Source of the DNA: RPQJ01 sp963700045
GTDB lineage: Bacteria > Pseudomonadota > Gammaproteobacteria > Steroidobacterales > Steroidobacteraceae
Direction of reading: 5' to 3'
Assembly: GCA_963700045.1 (NCBI GenBank)
Contig: CAVOWK010000006.1
Coordinates: 1 to 64,000 of the forward strand
DNA length: 64,000 nucleotides
Of the stretch, positions 15,555 to 24,646 are shown one piece after another (position 1 is the first letter of the stretch; each line of letters begins with the position of its first letter). The notes under the pieces are model-generated. The model saw only the letters and a list, made by a program, of their open reading frames with translations. It was not told the origin of the DNA and ran no database searches. The translations under genes were made by a program, and so were the position numbers.

Positions 15555-16601
15555 TCAGGCGCGCGCGCGCGCCGGCTGCAGCAAGCCGAGCGCAGCCAGC
15601 GCGGCCGCATGACCCTGCGCGATCGAGTCGTCGATCGTCTCCGGTCCGCATGCCGCTCCGGCGACGAACACGCCGGCACGCGAGGTTTCCGCCGTGTTGC
15701 CGTAGGCGTTGCCGCGCGCGACGTAGCCGTGACGCTCGAGGTCGATGCCGAACGTCGAGGCGATCGACTTGTTGTCCACGTTCGGGTCCATGCCGATGGC
15801 GTGGACCACCATGTCGAACGGGATCGTGATCGGGCGCTTGACCAGGGTGTCTTCGCCCTTGACGACGAGCTTCTCGCCGTCGGAGGTCACCTCGGCGATG
15901 CGCGCCTTGATGTACTTGACCTTGAACTCCTCCTGGCTGCGCCAGTAGTACTTGGTCTCGTACAGGCCGAAGGTGCGGATGTCCATGTAATAGATGTAGA
16001 CGTGGCAGTCGGGGAGTTCCTCGCGGATCTCCATCGCCATGTTCGCCGACACGGTGCAGCAGATCTTCGAGCACCACTCGCGGCCGATCTGGCGGTCACG
16101 CGAGCCGACGCACAGCAGGATCGCCACACGCTTCGGCTTGCGGCCGTCCGACGGGCAGCGCACGCCCTTGCCGGAGGAGATCATCTGCTCGACCTGCGTG
16201 GTCGTGACCACGTCCGGGAACGTGCCGAAGCCCCATTCGGGCTTGTTCACCGAGTCGAAGTGCGTGAAGCCGGTGCAGAGGATCGCGGCAGCCGCATCGA
16301 CGCTTGTGCCGTTGCTCAGCCGGGCGCTGAAGGCGCCCGGCTGGCCCGCGAAGGATTCCACTCGCGCGTCCGTCTGCACATCGACCAGCGGGTCGTTGCG
16401 CACCCGATCGACCATGCCGCCAATCGCATCGCGGGCCCACTCGCCCGACGGCACCAGCTTGGCGTACCCGGAGAGGATCGGCGCGCCGCCGAGCCGGTCC
16501 TGCTTTTCCACCAGGACGCTGTTCTGTCCGACACGAGCGAGCGCGTGCGCGGCCGCAAGGCCCGCCGGTCCGCCCCCGACGATGAGGATTGGCTTGTTCA
16601 T
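15555..16601 (-). CDS. shdrA: sHdrA, FAD-containing subunit of the sHdr complex
   Basis: The 348-residue protein opens with a dinucleotide-binding motif (VGGGPAGLAAAHAL) and contains the HdrA cysteine signature LCVGSRD...CSKICC in the middle, then an FAD-binding C-terminal domain. It is much shorter than methanogen HdrA, as is normal for the sulfur-oxidiser type. It is the flavin hub that connects the B/C subunit pairs. The ATG at 16601 overlaps the shdrB1 stop (ATGA). Confidence 0.92.
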   Translation of the reverse strand: MNKPILIVGGGPAGLAAAHALARVGQNSVLVEKQDRLGGAPILSGYAKLVPSGEWARDAIGGMVDRVRNDPLVDVQTDARVESFAGQPGAFSARLSNGTSVDAAAAILCTGFTHFDSVNKPEWGFGTFPDVVTTTQVEQMISSGKGVRCPSDGRKPKRVAILLCVGSRDRQIGREWCSKICCTVSANMAMEIREELPDCHVYIYYMDIRTFGLYETKYYWRSQEEFKVKYIKARIAEVTSDGEKLVVKGEDTLVKRPITIPFDMVVHAIGMDPNVDNKSIASTFGIDLERHGYVARGNAYGNTAETSRAGVFVAGAACGPETIDDSIAQGHAAALAALGLLQPARARA

Positions 16602-17956
16602 TTTGCTGCTTCGATCTGCTTGTAGCCTGGACCCGAGGTGATCATCCGCCGCGGGTCGTAGAGGGTTTCGATGCGTCCCGCCGCCACTTCCTTGAGGTAG
16701 GCCTCGAACTCGGCCTTCTTCGCGCGCCAGTCGATGCCGATTTTTTCCATCAAGGTCTCGGTGGACGAGGCGTGCCAGTGCGACTGCACGATCTTGTACG
16801 GATGCGCGCCGCAGACCATGGCAGCGAACTGGCAATCCGCGAGCACGGGCACGTCGACGGGATTGCCGCCCGCCTTGCTGATCCACTGGTTCTTGTCGAG
16901 CGTGGTGATGCAGCCCGTGTCGTGGCCGATCATGACGTCGGCATGCGCCTCGTCCTGCACCACCCGGAGCTTGCGGTCGATGGCGAACGAACGCGTGAAC
17001 TCGCGCTCGGAGATGATGTGGCGGAAGCCGAAGCCGCAGCAGTCGTACCAGGTGCGGTAGTCGATGACCTGGGTGCCGAGCGACTGCATGATGCCGGTGG
17101 ACACGGCGACCCGGTTGCCGTCGAGCACGTCGTCGTCATAGACCACGTCCTCCGGCACCATCTTGTAGACGTGGCACGCGGGATGGATCGTCGCGCGGAT
17201 GTTGCTGCAGTCGATCTCCTGGTGATTGGCGACCTGGCCGCGCATGACGTGCAGCCACTCGGAGTAGTGCACGACCTCTTCGGGGATGAGGAGCTTGCCG
17301 TCGACCAGGCGACCGAGCTTGCCGAGGATCTTGGTCACGCTTTCGCGCAGCTTGGCCGAGCGCAGCAGGTAGCCGCGGACTTCCTTGTAGTTGCCGAAGG
17401 AGGTTCCGCAGTGCACCAGCGGGTAGTAATAGCTGGCCGGCAGTCCCTGCGCCTTGGCTGCGACGTAGGCCTGGTGGAAGTTGCGCAGGAAGACGGCCGC
17501 CAGGCTCTCGATGTTGCCGATGCCGGAGCCGTGGTAGTTCCACGCGGTGCACGAGGTCTGGTCCGTCTCGTCCAGGTACTCGATGCCCATCTTGTTCATG
17601 AGCCAGAGCAGCGAGGCGGGGTAACCGGGAATGTTGCCGCACTGGCCGCAGGACTTGTGGTGCCAGAGACGGGTGGTCGGGATCTTCTTGTCCCACCCGT
17701 ACAGTGTCTTGACCATCACGGGCTTGTGCTCGTCGCTCACCCGGTGGACGACGATCTCGCCTTCCTTCTCGAGCTGCCACATGAGGTCGCGCACGTCTTC
17801 CACGCGGTCCTTCTGCGTCAGCATCGAACGCTTGTCGATCACCTGCTCGACCCAGGCCGTGGCCGTGTTCGCGTCCTTGCGCGAAAGCTTCACTTCGCGC
17901 CATTCGGGGCCGTGGCCCGTGAAGCGCTCACCAGGAATCTTGCTGTCCGTCGTCAT
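16598..17956 (-). CDS. shdrB1: sHdrB1, heterodisulfide-reductase-like subunit
   Basis: The 452-residue protein has cysteine motifs distributed as in HdrB proteins (HHKSCGQCGNIPGYP, LVHCGTSFGNY, HPACHVYKM, YDCCGFGFRH). The first CCG-like domain is less regular than in B2, which fits the sHdr type where B1 differs from B2 in cluster content. It is about 140 residues longer than B2, mostly at the N-terminus, whose start (ATG 17956) is well separated from shdrC1. It ends in an ATGA overlap with shdrA. Confidence 0.9.
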   Translation of the reverse strand: MTTDSKIPGERFTGHGPEWREVKLSRKDANTATAWVEQVIDKRSMLTQKDRVEDVRDLMWQLEKEGEIVVHRVSDEHKPVMVKTLYGWDKKIPTTRLWHHKSCGQCGNIPGYPASLLWLMNKMGIEYLDETDQTSCTAWNYHGSGIGNIESLAAVFLRNFHQAYVAAKAQGLPASYYYPLVHCGTSFGNYKEVRGYLLRSAKLRESVTKILGKLGRLVDGKLLIPEEVVHYSEWLHVMRGQVANHQEIDCSNIRATIHPACHVYKMVPEDVVYDDDVLDGNRVAVSTGIMQSLGTQVIDYRTWYDCCGFGFRHIISEREFTRSFAIDRKLRVVQDEAHADVMIGHDTGCITTLDKNQWISKAGGNPVDVPVLADCQFAAMVCGAHPYKIVQSHWHASSTETLMEKIGIDWRAKKAEFEAYLKEVAAGRIETLYDPRRMITSGPGYKQIEAAK

Positions 17957-18014
17957 GGTCCGTCTCCTCCCGAGCGTGTCTGCGTCAGGGTCATGGCCGC
18001 AGGTGCGTGGCCTG

Positions 18015-18758
18015 CTATTCCTCTGCCTGTTCCTCGAGCCATTCCTCGAGCTCGTCGCGTTTCTCCTCCATGATGTCGGCGATGACGTCATGCAGGTTCT
18101 TGTCGATCGTCTTCAGGCTGCCGAGCACGCCCGTCTCTTCCCAGATGGTGTAGAGCTCGACGGACGTCTTCAGATTCACTTCCCAGGCCGTCTTGGTCGT
18201 GTGCAGCGTGGGCATGGGGATCGCCTTGCGCAGGAGCGCAAGCGGCGCGTCCACCTTGGAGATGTTCGGCCCCCAGTCGGGGAAACCTTCCTTGTTGATC
18301 ATGTCCGGCGCAAGCTGGTTGCCGGTCGAGATCAGCTTGAGCATCACGCGGCTGAACGGCCGCAGCACGTTCTTGGCCGATTCCATGCCGTGCTTGATCG
18401 CGACCTCGCGCATGACCATGACCAGGCCGCCCGGCGAGTTGCCGAAGGGGCAGCGCGCGGCGCAGGTGTAGCACTGGGCGCAGGCCCAGATCTTCTCCTG
18501 CATGGCGTCGTAGATGCCCTCGAGGTTCTCCGTCCACAGCAGCTGGACGATCTCGCGCGGGCTGTAATCGTAGTAATGCGCGGAAGGGCAGGTGGCCGTG
18601 CAGATGCCGCAGTTGAGGCAGCCGTTCAGCTCGTGGTCGAAGCGCATGTCCGACTGGATGTCGGAGAAGATCGCCTCGAGCTGCTTACGGTCGACCGGCG
18701 GCGTGTCCGAGACCGGGTCGCCGATGAACTCCTGTACGCGCGTGCCCGCGTGTTCCAT
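18015..18758 (-). CDS. shdrC1: sHdrC1, 4Fe-4S electron-transfer subunit
   Basis: A 247-residue protein with two [4Fe-4S] motifs, CLNCGICTATCP and CAQCYTCAARCPFG, and a very acidic C-terminal helix (EEWLEEQAEE). It pairs with B1 encoded 58 bases downstream. It is the first subunit gene of the sHdr complex in this operon, after dsrE. The motif composition and order with B1 and A identify it as C1. Confidence 0.9.
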   Translation of the reverse strand: MEHAGTRVQEFIGDPVSDTPPVDRKQLEAIFSDIQSDMRFDHELNGCLNCGICTATCPSAHYYDYSPREIVQLLWTENLEGIYDAMQEKIWACAQCYTCAARCPFGNSPGGLVMVMREVAIKHGMESAKNVLRPFSRVMLKLISTGNQLAPDMINKEGFPDWGPNISKVDAPLALLRKAIPMPTLHTTKTAWEVNLKTSVELYTIWEETGVLGSLKTIDKNLHDVIADIMEEKRDELEEWLEEQAEE

Positions 18759-18788
18759 GTCCCCTCCCGATCCGCCGCGACTGCGGCT

Positions 18789-19166
18789 TCAGTACGTCAG
18801 GACCTTGCAGTCCCCTTCCATCACTTCCTCGATCAGGTGCGCGCCGCCGACGATGCCGACGCACTCCGGGATCAGGTCGTCCTTGCTCATGTCGAACAGG
18901 TCGAGGTTCGGCGAGCAGCAGTAGAACTTCACGCCCGCGTCCGCCGCATCCTTGATGAAGTCGTACACGGTCTTCGGCGAACCTTCCTTGACGACGAGCG
19001 ACGCCGCCACGCCTTTCTTCATCAGGCGGCCGGAAGTCGCCGTGCAGATCACGTCGACTTCGTATTCCATCGCCGCGGCGACGGTCGCCTGGAAGAGCGG
19101 CGCGCCGAGTTCTTCGCCGTTGCGAGGGTCGGTGTTCGCCATCACGATGATCAGCTTCTTCGCCAT
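18789..19166 (-). CDS. DsrE-family protein heading the sHdr operon
   Basis: This 125-residue alpha/beta protein has the DsrE/DsrF-like fold. Cysteines occur at FYCCSPNLDLF and IPECVG, either of which might carry a persulfide. DsrE-family proteins take part in cytoplasmic sulfur-transfer relays with TusA. It is first in the sHdr operon, 30 bases before shdrC1, downstream of an operator (19222-19237). It differs from the DsrE3A at 24647-25141; the two may hand sulfur on in sequence. Which DsrE subgroup it belongs to is uncertain. Confidence 0.82.
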   Translation of the reverse strand: MAKKLIIVMANTDPRNGEELGAPLFQATVAAAMEYEVDVICTATSGRLMKKGVAASLVVKEGSPKTVYDFIKDAADAGVKFYCCSPNLDLFDMSKDDLIPECVGIVGGAHLIEEVMEGDCKVLTY

Positions 19167-19221
19167 GTGCTTCGCTCCGCAGTCGAGGTGACGCGCCGCA
19201 GCAATGCGCGGCCGTCAATGT

Positions 19222-19237
19222 ATTAGTCCACCCTAAT
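19222..19237. promoter_or_regulatory. Operator ATTAG-N6-CTAAT of the sHdr operon, copy D
   Basis: ATTAGTCCACCCTAAT is a perfect match to both half-sites. It lies 56-71 bases upstream of the first gene of the sHdr operon, in the only gap between that operon and the lipoate-assembly operon. The position suits a repressor site over or near the promoter. Confidence 0.72.
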
Positions 19238-19277
19238 GTAAATGCCGGGGCCTCGCAATACGCATTGCAGCGAAGAA

Positions 19278-19971
19278 TCAATCCATCAGCGCCAGCACCT
19301 TGACGACGCCGGTCATGATCGGCACCAGCGCGTCCTCGATGCTGCGCTGCAAAGAACGCAGACGCGCCAGGTTGGCGGCTGGATCCGCCGGCCCCTCGTC
19401 GAATTCCATGATCAGGTCCTCGACGATGGCGGCTTTTGTTCCAGGGTGCCCCGTGAAGCCCAGCGCGTTGGTCCCGACCTGGAACACCGCGGGGCGGCCT
19501 TCGCGATCCCGGGCGAGAATCCGCGCGGTTTCAGGCGGTTCCGGCCGGTCGCGACCGTAAATGACCAGGGGAAACCTTTGCGGCAGGTATCCCTGCCAGC
19601 GCGTCGGCGTCGGTGCGCTCCGCTTCGCTCACCGAGAACTCGAGCGGCGACGGTGAAGACCTGCCGCCGGCCGCAATGGCCAGGACCTGGGCTCCCAGCC
19701 CGATACCGAGTACCGGCAAGCCCTTGTCCAGCGCGGCCTGAGTCAGTGCGACCTCCTGCGCGAGCGTCGGCACGTCGCGCGTGCCGGCGCTGCCCCAGGG
19801 TCCGCCTCCAAGCAGGACCAGCCCGTCATGCAGTCCATCAGGGCCGGGCACCCTTCCGCCCGTGGCAAACGGCCGCGCATAACGAAAGCGAATGCGCCGG
19901 CCCTCGAGGTGATCCTCGAGCAGACCGAGGTACTCGGCCGAGGTGTGCTGGACGACCGCGAGCGTCTTCAC
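19278..19971 (-). CDS. Class I glutamine amidotransferase-like protein (frameshifted at about 19592)
   Basis: The first part (from ATG 19971) has the GATase-1 fold, with GLVLLGGGPWG and the nucleophile-elbow region LPVLGIGLGAQVLA. The expected catalytic cysteine of GxCxGxQ is replaced by glycine (GIGLGAQ), so hydrolase activity is doubtful. One extra base in GGG at 19591-19593 shifts the frame; removing it gives GYLPQRFPLVIYG and continues to 19278. The span is 3n+1. It is last in the lipoate-assembly operon and overlaps the ligase gene by four bases. Amidotransferase-like genes accompany this lipoate pathway in other sHdr organisms; their role is unknown. Confidence 0.75.
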
Positions 19972-21050
19972 GGGCGCTGGGCGCTGGCGGCCGCCAGGGC
20001 GCCGTCGAGCGATGCCCGGAAGTCGGCGGCCGTCACGCTGAGCGCGTTGATCGGTCGTTCGCGGAAGAATCGTTCGATGATCTCGTCGGCCTCGGCGACG
20101 TAGGCACCTCGCAGTGCCGCTTCGAGATCGAACACCACGCGTGGCGGCGCCACGAAGAAGTCACCCGTGATGAGTGCCTGGCCGATGCGCTTGCGTGCGA
20201 CGCCCTCAAGCCGCAGGTAGGTGGTCACCGTGCCCCCCGCGCCCGTGTGTGTGCCGACGGCAAAGTCGCGGTCGCTCGCGGGATCGTCGACCTGTGCGAC
20301 AAACTCGTCGGTGCCGATCTCCTCCCGGTAATGCTCCCGGGCGAGGGATTCCTCGGCTGGTGTCAACGATTGCGATTCCCACACGAGGTCGAATCGCGCG
20401 CTGAAGGCCTCGAGCAGTGCGTGCTGGATGGCGGGCAGTGTGGGCGTCGCCGGGCCGAGCAACTCGCGCAGCGTCACCACGCGCTGTGCCGCCGAGTCGA
20501 GCTGCCGCTTCTCCAGCTTGGCGCGCGGCACGCGCAGCGCGGCCACCATGGCGCCGGGATCCATGTCCACCAGCACGGTACCCTGGTAAATCAGCGTATC
20601 CCCGTCGAAAAAGCCGCCCGTGCCGCTGATCTTGCGGCCGTCCACCTCGATGTCGTTGCGGGGCCGGTAGCGGGCATCGACGCCCAATCGTCGCAACCCG
20701 GCGGCCACGGCCTCGCAGATGTCGCTCGCCAGCCCGGCGAGGCAGGTGGCGCCGAGCGCCTTGCGGTGAAAGACGAGACCCCAGCCCAGTTGCCCCTCGT
20801 CGAGGAAGATCGCGCCGCCGCCGGTGATGCGACGCACGATGCCGACGCCGTGGCCGCGGCAATACTCGACGTCGATCTCCTGGCGCAGCGCCTGGTGGCG
20901 ACCGATCAGCGCCGTCGGTGGAAAACGCATGAAGCGGAAGGTGTCCGGTATCCGACCGGCCTGGTGCTCTTCGATCATCGCCTGGTCGATCGCGATGTTG
21001 AGCCGGCCCTCCATGACCCCGGTATCGACGACGCGGAATCGCCCGGCCAC
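19968..21050 (-). CDS. slplAB: sLpl(AB), lipoate-protein ligase of the sHdr-linked pathway
   Basis: The 360-residue protein has the LplA catalytic motifs (VRRITGGGAIFLDEGQLGWG and RNDIEVDGRKISGTGG, whose lysine binds the acyl-adenylate) and a C-terminal accessory domain (about residues 250-360), so N- and C-domains are in one chain. It would attach octanoate or lipoate to Lys71 of LbpA. The GTG at 21050 follows lipS2 by six bases. Its operon mates LipS1/LipS2 distinguish it from the general LplA or LipB. Confidence 0.88.
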   Translation of the reverse strand: MAGRFRVVDTGVMEGRLNIAIDQAMIEEHQAGRIPDTFRFMRFPPTALIGRHQALRQEIDVEYCRGHGVGIVRRITGGGAIFLDEGQLGWGLVFHRKALGATCLAGLASDICEAVAAGLRRLGVDARYRPRNDIEVDGRKISGTGGFFDGDTLIYQGTVLVDMDPGAMVAALRVPRAKLEKRQLDSAAQRVVTLRELLGPATPTLPAIQHALLEAFSARFDLVWESQSLTPAEESLAREHYREEIGTDEFVAQVDDPASDRDFAVGTHTGAGGTVTTYLRLEGVARKRIGQALITGDFFVAPPRVVFDLEAALRGAYVAEADEIIERFFRERPINALSVTAADFRASLDGALAAASAQRP

Positions 21051-21056
21051 GACGGC

Positions 21057-22316
21057 TCAGCCCTGCACGACGGGAATCTTGAGCTGGCGGCGGATCTTGC
21101 GCAGGTCCTGCTTGTTCGGCTGGAACGGATAACTGGCGATGTTGCTGGGCGGCGAGTCGCCGTAGGGCCGGTCGCAGGCGGAGACGTCGTCACGGAACTT
21201 GCCCGGGCAGCCCGAGGTCCGGAACGCGACGCCTCCGGCGATCACCTGGTCGATCTCGGCCGGTGGCAGGCCGTAAGCGGTCACGCGTCCTGCCGCGTCG
21301 AATGCCATCTGGTCCACGCGCACTCCCGCGTAATCGATCAGGTAGCGAGCGAGTTGCACGCGCCGCCACTGGTCGCGCGGCGTCGCCGGCAGGTGGTCCA
21401 TCAGCGATCCCTGCTCCGGGAAGAAGCAGAACAGATGGCTGTGGCCGCCGAGGTCGACCAGTTGCTGTACCAGCGTCAGCACTTCGTGCTCGGTCTCGCC
21501 CATGCCGACGATGATGTGCGCGCCGAACTTCTGCGGGCCGAAAATGTCGCGGGCGTGCAGCAGGATTTCCCAGTACTTCTGCCACTTGTGCGGCGACTGC
21601 ACGCCCTTGCCGCGGGTGCGATCGAAGATTTCCGGCGTCGCGGCGTCGAGCGCCACGGTGAAGATGTCGGCGCCGAGATCGCGCAGGCGCTGCACGTCGC
21701 CGCGTTCCATCGTGGTGGGATTCGACAGGATCGAGACCGGGATGGTCGCGGGGTCGATCCGCGACGTCCATGCCTTGAGCACCGCCACGGTGTCCGCGTC
21801 GGACCGCGGGTGCGTGATCATCGAGATGCACATGCGATGGAACGGGCTCTGTTCGCCATCCCGCGCGACCTTGTCGACGATCTCGGCCATCGGCACGGCG
21901 GGCCAGTCCACGCGGATGAAGTTGCGGTCGGCGTAGTCGCGGTCTGCCTCCCGATGCCGCGCCAGGCCGCAGTAAGCACAATTCGCGCGACAGCCTTCCG
22001 GGTACGTGAGCAGCAGGTTCAGGCAGCGCGTGCAGCCGCAGCGGTGCATCTTGCCGGCCATGATGCCGAGCGTGATGGCTGCGGCATTCGACATCTGCAC
22101 GTACTCGGGCGAGCGCATCTGCGGCGTCAGCACGTTGTTGTTGGGCAGGTACACGCCCTGCGGCGGGACGGCCGCCTCTTTCACGCGCCGGCCGTTGCGG
22201 GCCTCGACCGGCGTAGCCAGCGGCATTCGCGGCTGCATGTCGTCGAACGCATTGAAGGATCGATCACCGGCCGGCATTGCATCCACGGTCTCGGCGCTCT
22301 GCTTGACGCAACTCAT
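21057..22316 (-). CDS. lipS2: LipS2, radical SAM lipoyl-sulfur-inserting enzyme
   Basis: A 419-residue radical SAM protein. The SAM-cluster motif is CRANCAYCGLAR (Cys109, Cys113, Cys116). A second cysteine group just before it (Cys93, Cys95, Cys98) probably holds an auxiliary cluster, the likely sulfur donor. LipS1 and LipS2 together replace the ordinary lipoyl synthase LipA in the pathway linked to sLpl(AB). The ATG at 22316 was chosen because the protein family begins shortly before the conserved region; earlier in-frame codons overlap lipS1. Confidence 0.88.
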   Translation of the reverse strand: MSCVKQSAETVDAMPAGDRSFNAFDDMQPRMPLATPVEARNGRRVKEAAVPPQGVYLPNNNVLTPQMRSPEYVQMSNAAAITLGIMAGKMHRCGCTRCLNLLLTYPEGCRANCAYCGLARHREADRDYADRNFIRVDWPAVPMAEIVDKVARDGEQSPFHRMCISMITHPRSDADTVAVLKAWTSRIDPATIPVSILSNPTTMERGDVQRLRDLGADIFTVALDAATPEIFDRTRGKGVQSPHKWQKYWEILLHARDIFGPQKFGAHIIVGMGETEHEVLTLVQQLVDLGGHSHLFCFFPEQGSLMDHLPATPRDQWRRVQLARYLIDYAGVRVDQMAFDAAGRVTAYGLPPAEIDQVIAGGVAFRTSGCPGKFRDDVSACDRPYGDSPPSNIASYPFQPNKQDLRKIRRQLKIPVVQG

Positions 22317-22347
22317 GTTCGGTATCCTGCGTTGAATCCGCGCGCCG

Positions 22348-23385
22348 TCAGGCGGCGCAGGTGCGGGACTGGGCGGGTCGCGGCGCGGTGCCCAGCTTGA
22401 TCGAGCAGCACGCATGCTCCTGGTGGAACGGCCGCCCGATCGCGTTTGCGACCGCGACGGCCCCATCCGCCGGGAAGGCGATGCCGTCGAGGCCCGCCAT
22501 CACCGCGTAGGCGTCCGTTGCCCGCTTGTGCAGGCCGGGAGGCCGTGCGCAACCCAGCAGCACCTGCCGGTCGGCGAGGCGCCTGCGTGCCTCGAGGAAA
22601 ATCCTGCCGACATCGCTCGTGTCGGGCACCGCGTAGAGTCCCGGCTTGGCGTAGAAGGGCATGACGACCACCAGCACCAGTGCGTTGAGCGAATAGCGGC
22701 TGACGATGTCCAGCGCGTTCGGCTCGCCGAGGATGCGGCCATAGTGCAGGCCGATGACGATGTGCGGACTGATCTCCATCGAGGTCGCGCACAACGCGGC
22801 CAGCGTGGCTTCGAAATCCTCGACCGGACGGTCGAGGTGGTAGACGTCGCGGATCGTTTCGTCGGCGCCGATCACGTCCATCATCGCCGTGTCGACGCCC
22901 GCGGCCTCCATCGAGCGTGCGCCGCGCTCGTCGGTCAGCGCGGTGTGGATCGCGATCTTCATGTCCGGAAAATCGCGTTTCAGCTGCTCCACGACCGGGT
23001 AGTAGCGTTCATACGGAATTTCATTGCGCCGATTGGAGCCGCCGGAGAGCAGGAAACCCTGCAGTCCCTGCGTCGCGACCAGGTGGCGCACCTTCTGGTC
23101 GAGCATCGCCGGCGAGGTGGCCGCCAGCATCGGCTTGAGGATCTCCGCCCGGCAATGATCGCAGTTGAGGCCACAGGCGCCTGCCGTGATGGAGAAGGAC
23201 GGAAAGCTGTTCTTCGAGCAGCCCGCGAGCTCGGTGCTCGCGTAATCCTTGAACGTCGGCGTGGAGAAACGGATCGGGCGCGCCGGCGAACCCGCTGCGG
23301 CGGCTTCGAAGTCCGCCACCAGCCCGGCGTCGAGACGGACGTCCTCGAGGTCCTCGATCCGTGCCATGGATTCAAGCCAGTTCAT
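22348..23385 (-). CDS. lipS1: LipS1, radical SAM lipoyl-sulfur-inserting enzyme
   Basis: A 345-residue radical SAM protein with motif CGLNCDHC (Cys71, Cys75, Cys78), an upstream Cys56 (AGCSKNSF), and C-terminal cysteines (ACCSIKLG) that may bind an auxiliary cluster. It is the partner of LipS2 encoded 31 bases downstream. Together they insert the two sulfur atoms of lipoate on LbpA. It overlaps the end of the deacetylase gene by 14 bases. Confidence 0.87.
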   Translation of the reverse strand: MNWLESMARIEDLEDVRLDAGLVADFEAAAAGSPARPIRFSTPTFKDYASTELAGCSKNSFPSFSITAGACGLNCDHCRAEILKPMLAATSPAMLDQKVRHLVATQGLQGFLLSGGSNRRNEIPYERYYPVVEQLKRDFPDMKIAIHTALTDERGARSMEAAGVDTAMMDVIGADETIRDVYHLDRPVEDFEATLAALCATSMEISPHIVIGLHYGRILGEPNALDIVSRYSLNALVLVVVMPFYAKPGLYAVPDTSDVGRIFLEARRRLADRQVLLGCARPPGLHKRATDAYAVMAGLDGIAFPADGAVAVANAIGRPFHQEHACCSIKLGTAPRPAQSRTCAA

Positions 23386-24502
23386 GCAGCCTCCGTCGCT
23401 CGTGTGTCGCCACGAGGTCTCGTACGTCCTTGCGCACCGCTCCCACGTTCGGCGAATCCGCCAGCGTCGTCAACCACTCCGCGCGCACGTCCTCGTCGTC
23501 GACAAGGTCGCATTGCAGGTCCGCGAGGATTCGCCCTGCTGCGGACGGCAGGGTCGCCGGGATGTCGCGCCCGGACAATCGGCCCCACAGTCCGGTCCAG
23601 CACCGTGCGAGTGTCCACGGGTTGTAGCCGCCACCGCCCAGCACCACCGCCGGTCCGACCGGCTCGACGAGGCATTCAACCGCGCTCCACAGCGCGCCGT
23701 TGCTGAGCGCCAGGCGTGACAGCGGGTCGCCGTCCAGTGCATCCGTGCCGCAGGTGATCACGACAGCCTGCGGTTTGAAGGCCTCCGCCCCGGGTAGCAC
23801 CAGGTGCTCCAGCAGGAATTCCAGTTCGCTGTCGTTGAATCCGGGCGGCACCGGCAGGTTCAACGCGTTGCCGCCCCCGGTATCGTCAGCGGCGCCCGTG
23901 TAAGGCCAGCGGCCTGCTTCATGCACGGAGATCATCAGTACCGCCTGGTTGCCGGCAAACGCGTCCTGCACGCCGTCGCCATGGTGGGCGTCGAGATCGA
24001 CGTACAGTACGCGCTGCACGCCGCGCTCGAGCATCGTCATGATTGCGAATACCGGATCGTTGAAATAGCAGAAGCCGCTCGCCCGGCCCGCTCGGCCGTG
24101 GTGCGTGCCACCGGCCGGGTGGAACACGACCCGTCCGTCGAGCGCGAGTTCGGCCGCCAGCATCGATCCGCCAACGGCCGTCGCGGCGCGGGCGAACACG
24201 CCGGGAAACAGTGGATTCTCCAGGGTGCCGAAGCCGAAACGCTCGCGCACGGCGGCGGTGACCTGCCCGGCCGCGTCCGCGTCGCGGAGTGCCGCGACGT
24301 ACTCGTGATCGTGGAACCGGACCAGGCTGGCGAAATCGGCAGCGGGCGCTTCGCGCAGCGACGACTCGTCGACCCAGCCGAGTTCCTCGCACAGCTCGAG
24401 CACCGTGGCGACCCTCGGGATCGACAACGGGTGATTCCGCCCGAAACCCTGCAAGCGGCAGAACGGGCTGCCAACGAGCACCGGTGGCGCGCGTCCAGTC
24501 AT
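23372..24502 (-). CDS. Histone-deacetylase-family (AcuC/APAH-like) hydrolase
   Basis: A 376-residue class I/II deacetylase-fold enzyme with the active-site histidine pair in GGTHHGRAGRASGFCYFND and the zinc ligands in DLDAHHGDGVQ and CGTDALDGDP. Bacterial members remove acetyl or acyl groups from lysines, polyamines or small amides. It is first in the operon with lipS1, lipS2, slplAB and the amidotransferase-like gene and shares the divergent promoter region of dsrE3A. A role in deacylating a lysine, or in acyl salvage for lipoylation, is possible but not shown. Confidence 0.87.
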   Translation of the reverse strand: MTGRAPPVLVGSPFCRLQGFGRNHPLSIPRVATVLELCEELGWVDESSLREAPAADFASLVRFHDHEYVAALRDADAAGQVTAAVRERFGFGTLENPLFPGVFARAATAVGGSMLAAELALDGRVVFHPAGGTHHGRAGRASGFCYFNDPVFAIMTMLERGVQRVLYVDLDAHHGDGVQDAFAGNQAVLMISVHEAGRWPYTGAADDTGGGNALNLPVPPGFNDSELEFLLEHLVLPGAEAFKPQAVVITCGTDALDGDPLSRLALSNGALWSAVECLVEPVGPAVVLGGGGYNPWTLARCWTGLWGRLSGRDIPATLPSAAGRILADLQCDLVDDEDVRAEWLTTLADSPNVGAVRKDVRDLVATHERRRLHELA

Positions 24503-24572
24503 TGCCGTGATGCTGCAATGCCGCAAGGACCGTTGTGGAAAACACCTATCTTTCACGGCTCGAGGGTAAGTT

Positions 24573-24588
24573 ATTCGACTTTGCTAAT
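24573..24588. promoter_or_regulatory. Operator ATTCG-N6-CTAAT between divergent units, copy E
   Basis: ATTCGACTTTGCTAAT matches the 16-bp consensus with one mismatch. It lies midway between the deacetylase-lipoate operon (minus strand, 24502) and dsrE3A-tusA (plus strand, 24647). A further GTTAG half-site is at 24601. A single site here could control both directions. Confidence 0.58.
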
Positions 24589-24646
24589 AAAGACGTCTCT
24601 GTTAGTTTGCCGGGAAATCCAACGAACATCCTGCGGGGATTCGTCC

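Noticed and set aside
19242..22400. Plus-strand open frame of 1052 codons
   Set aside because: It lies antisense to slplAB, lipS2 and the GATase-like gene, whose motifs are clear. It has shadow-type Arg/His/Ala-rich composition and no recognisable domain.
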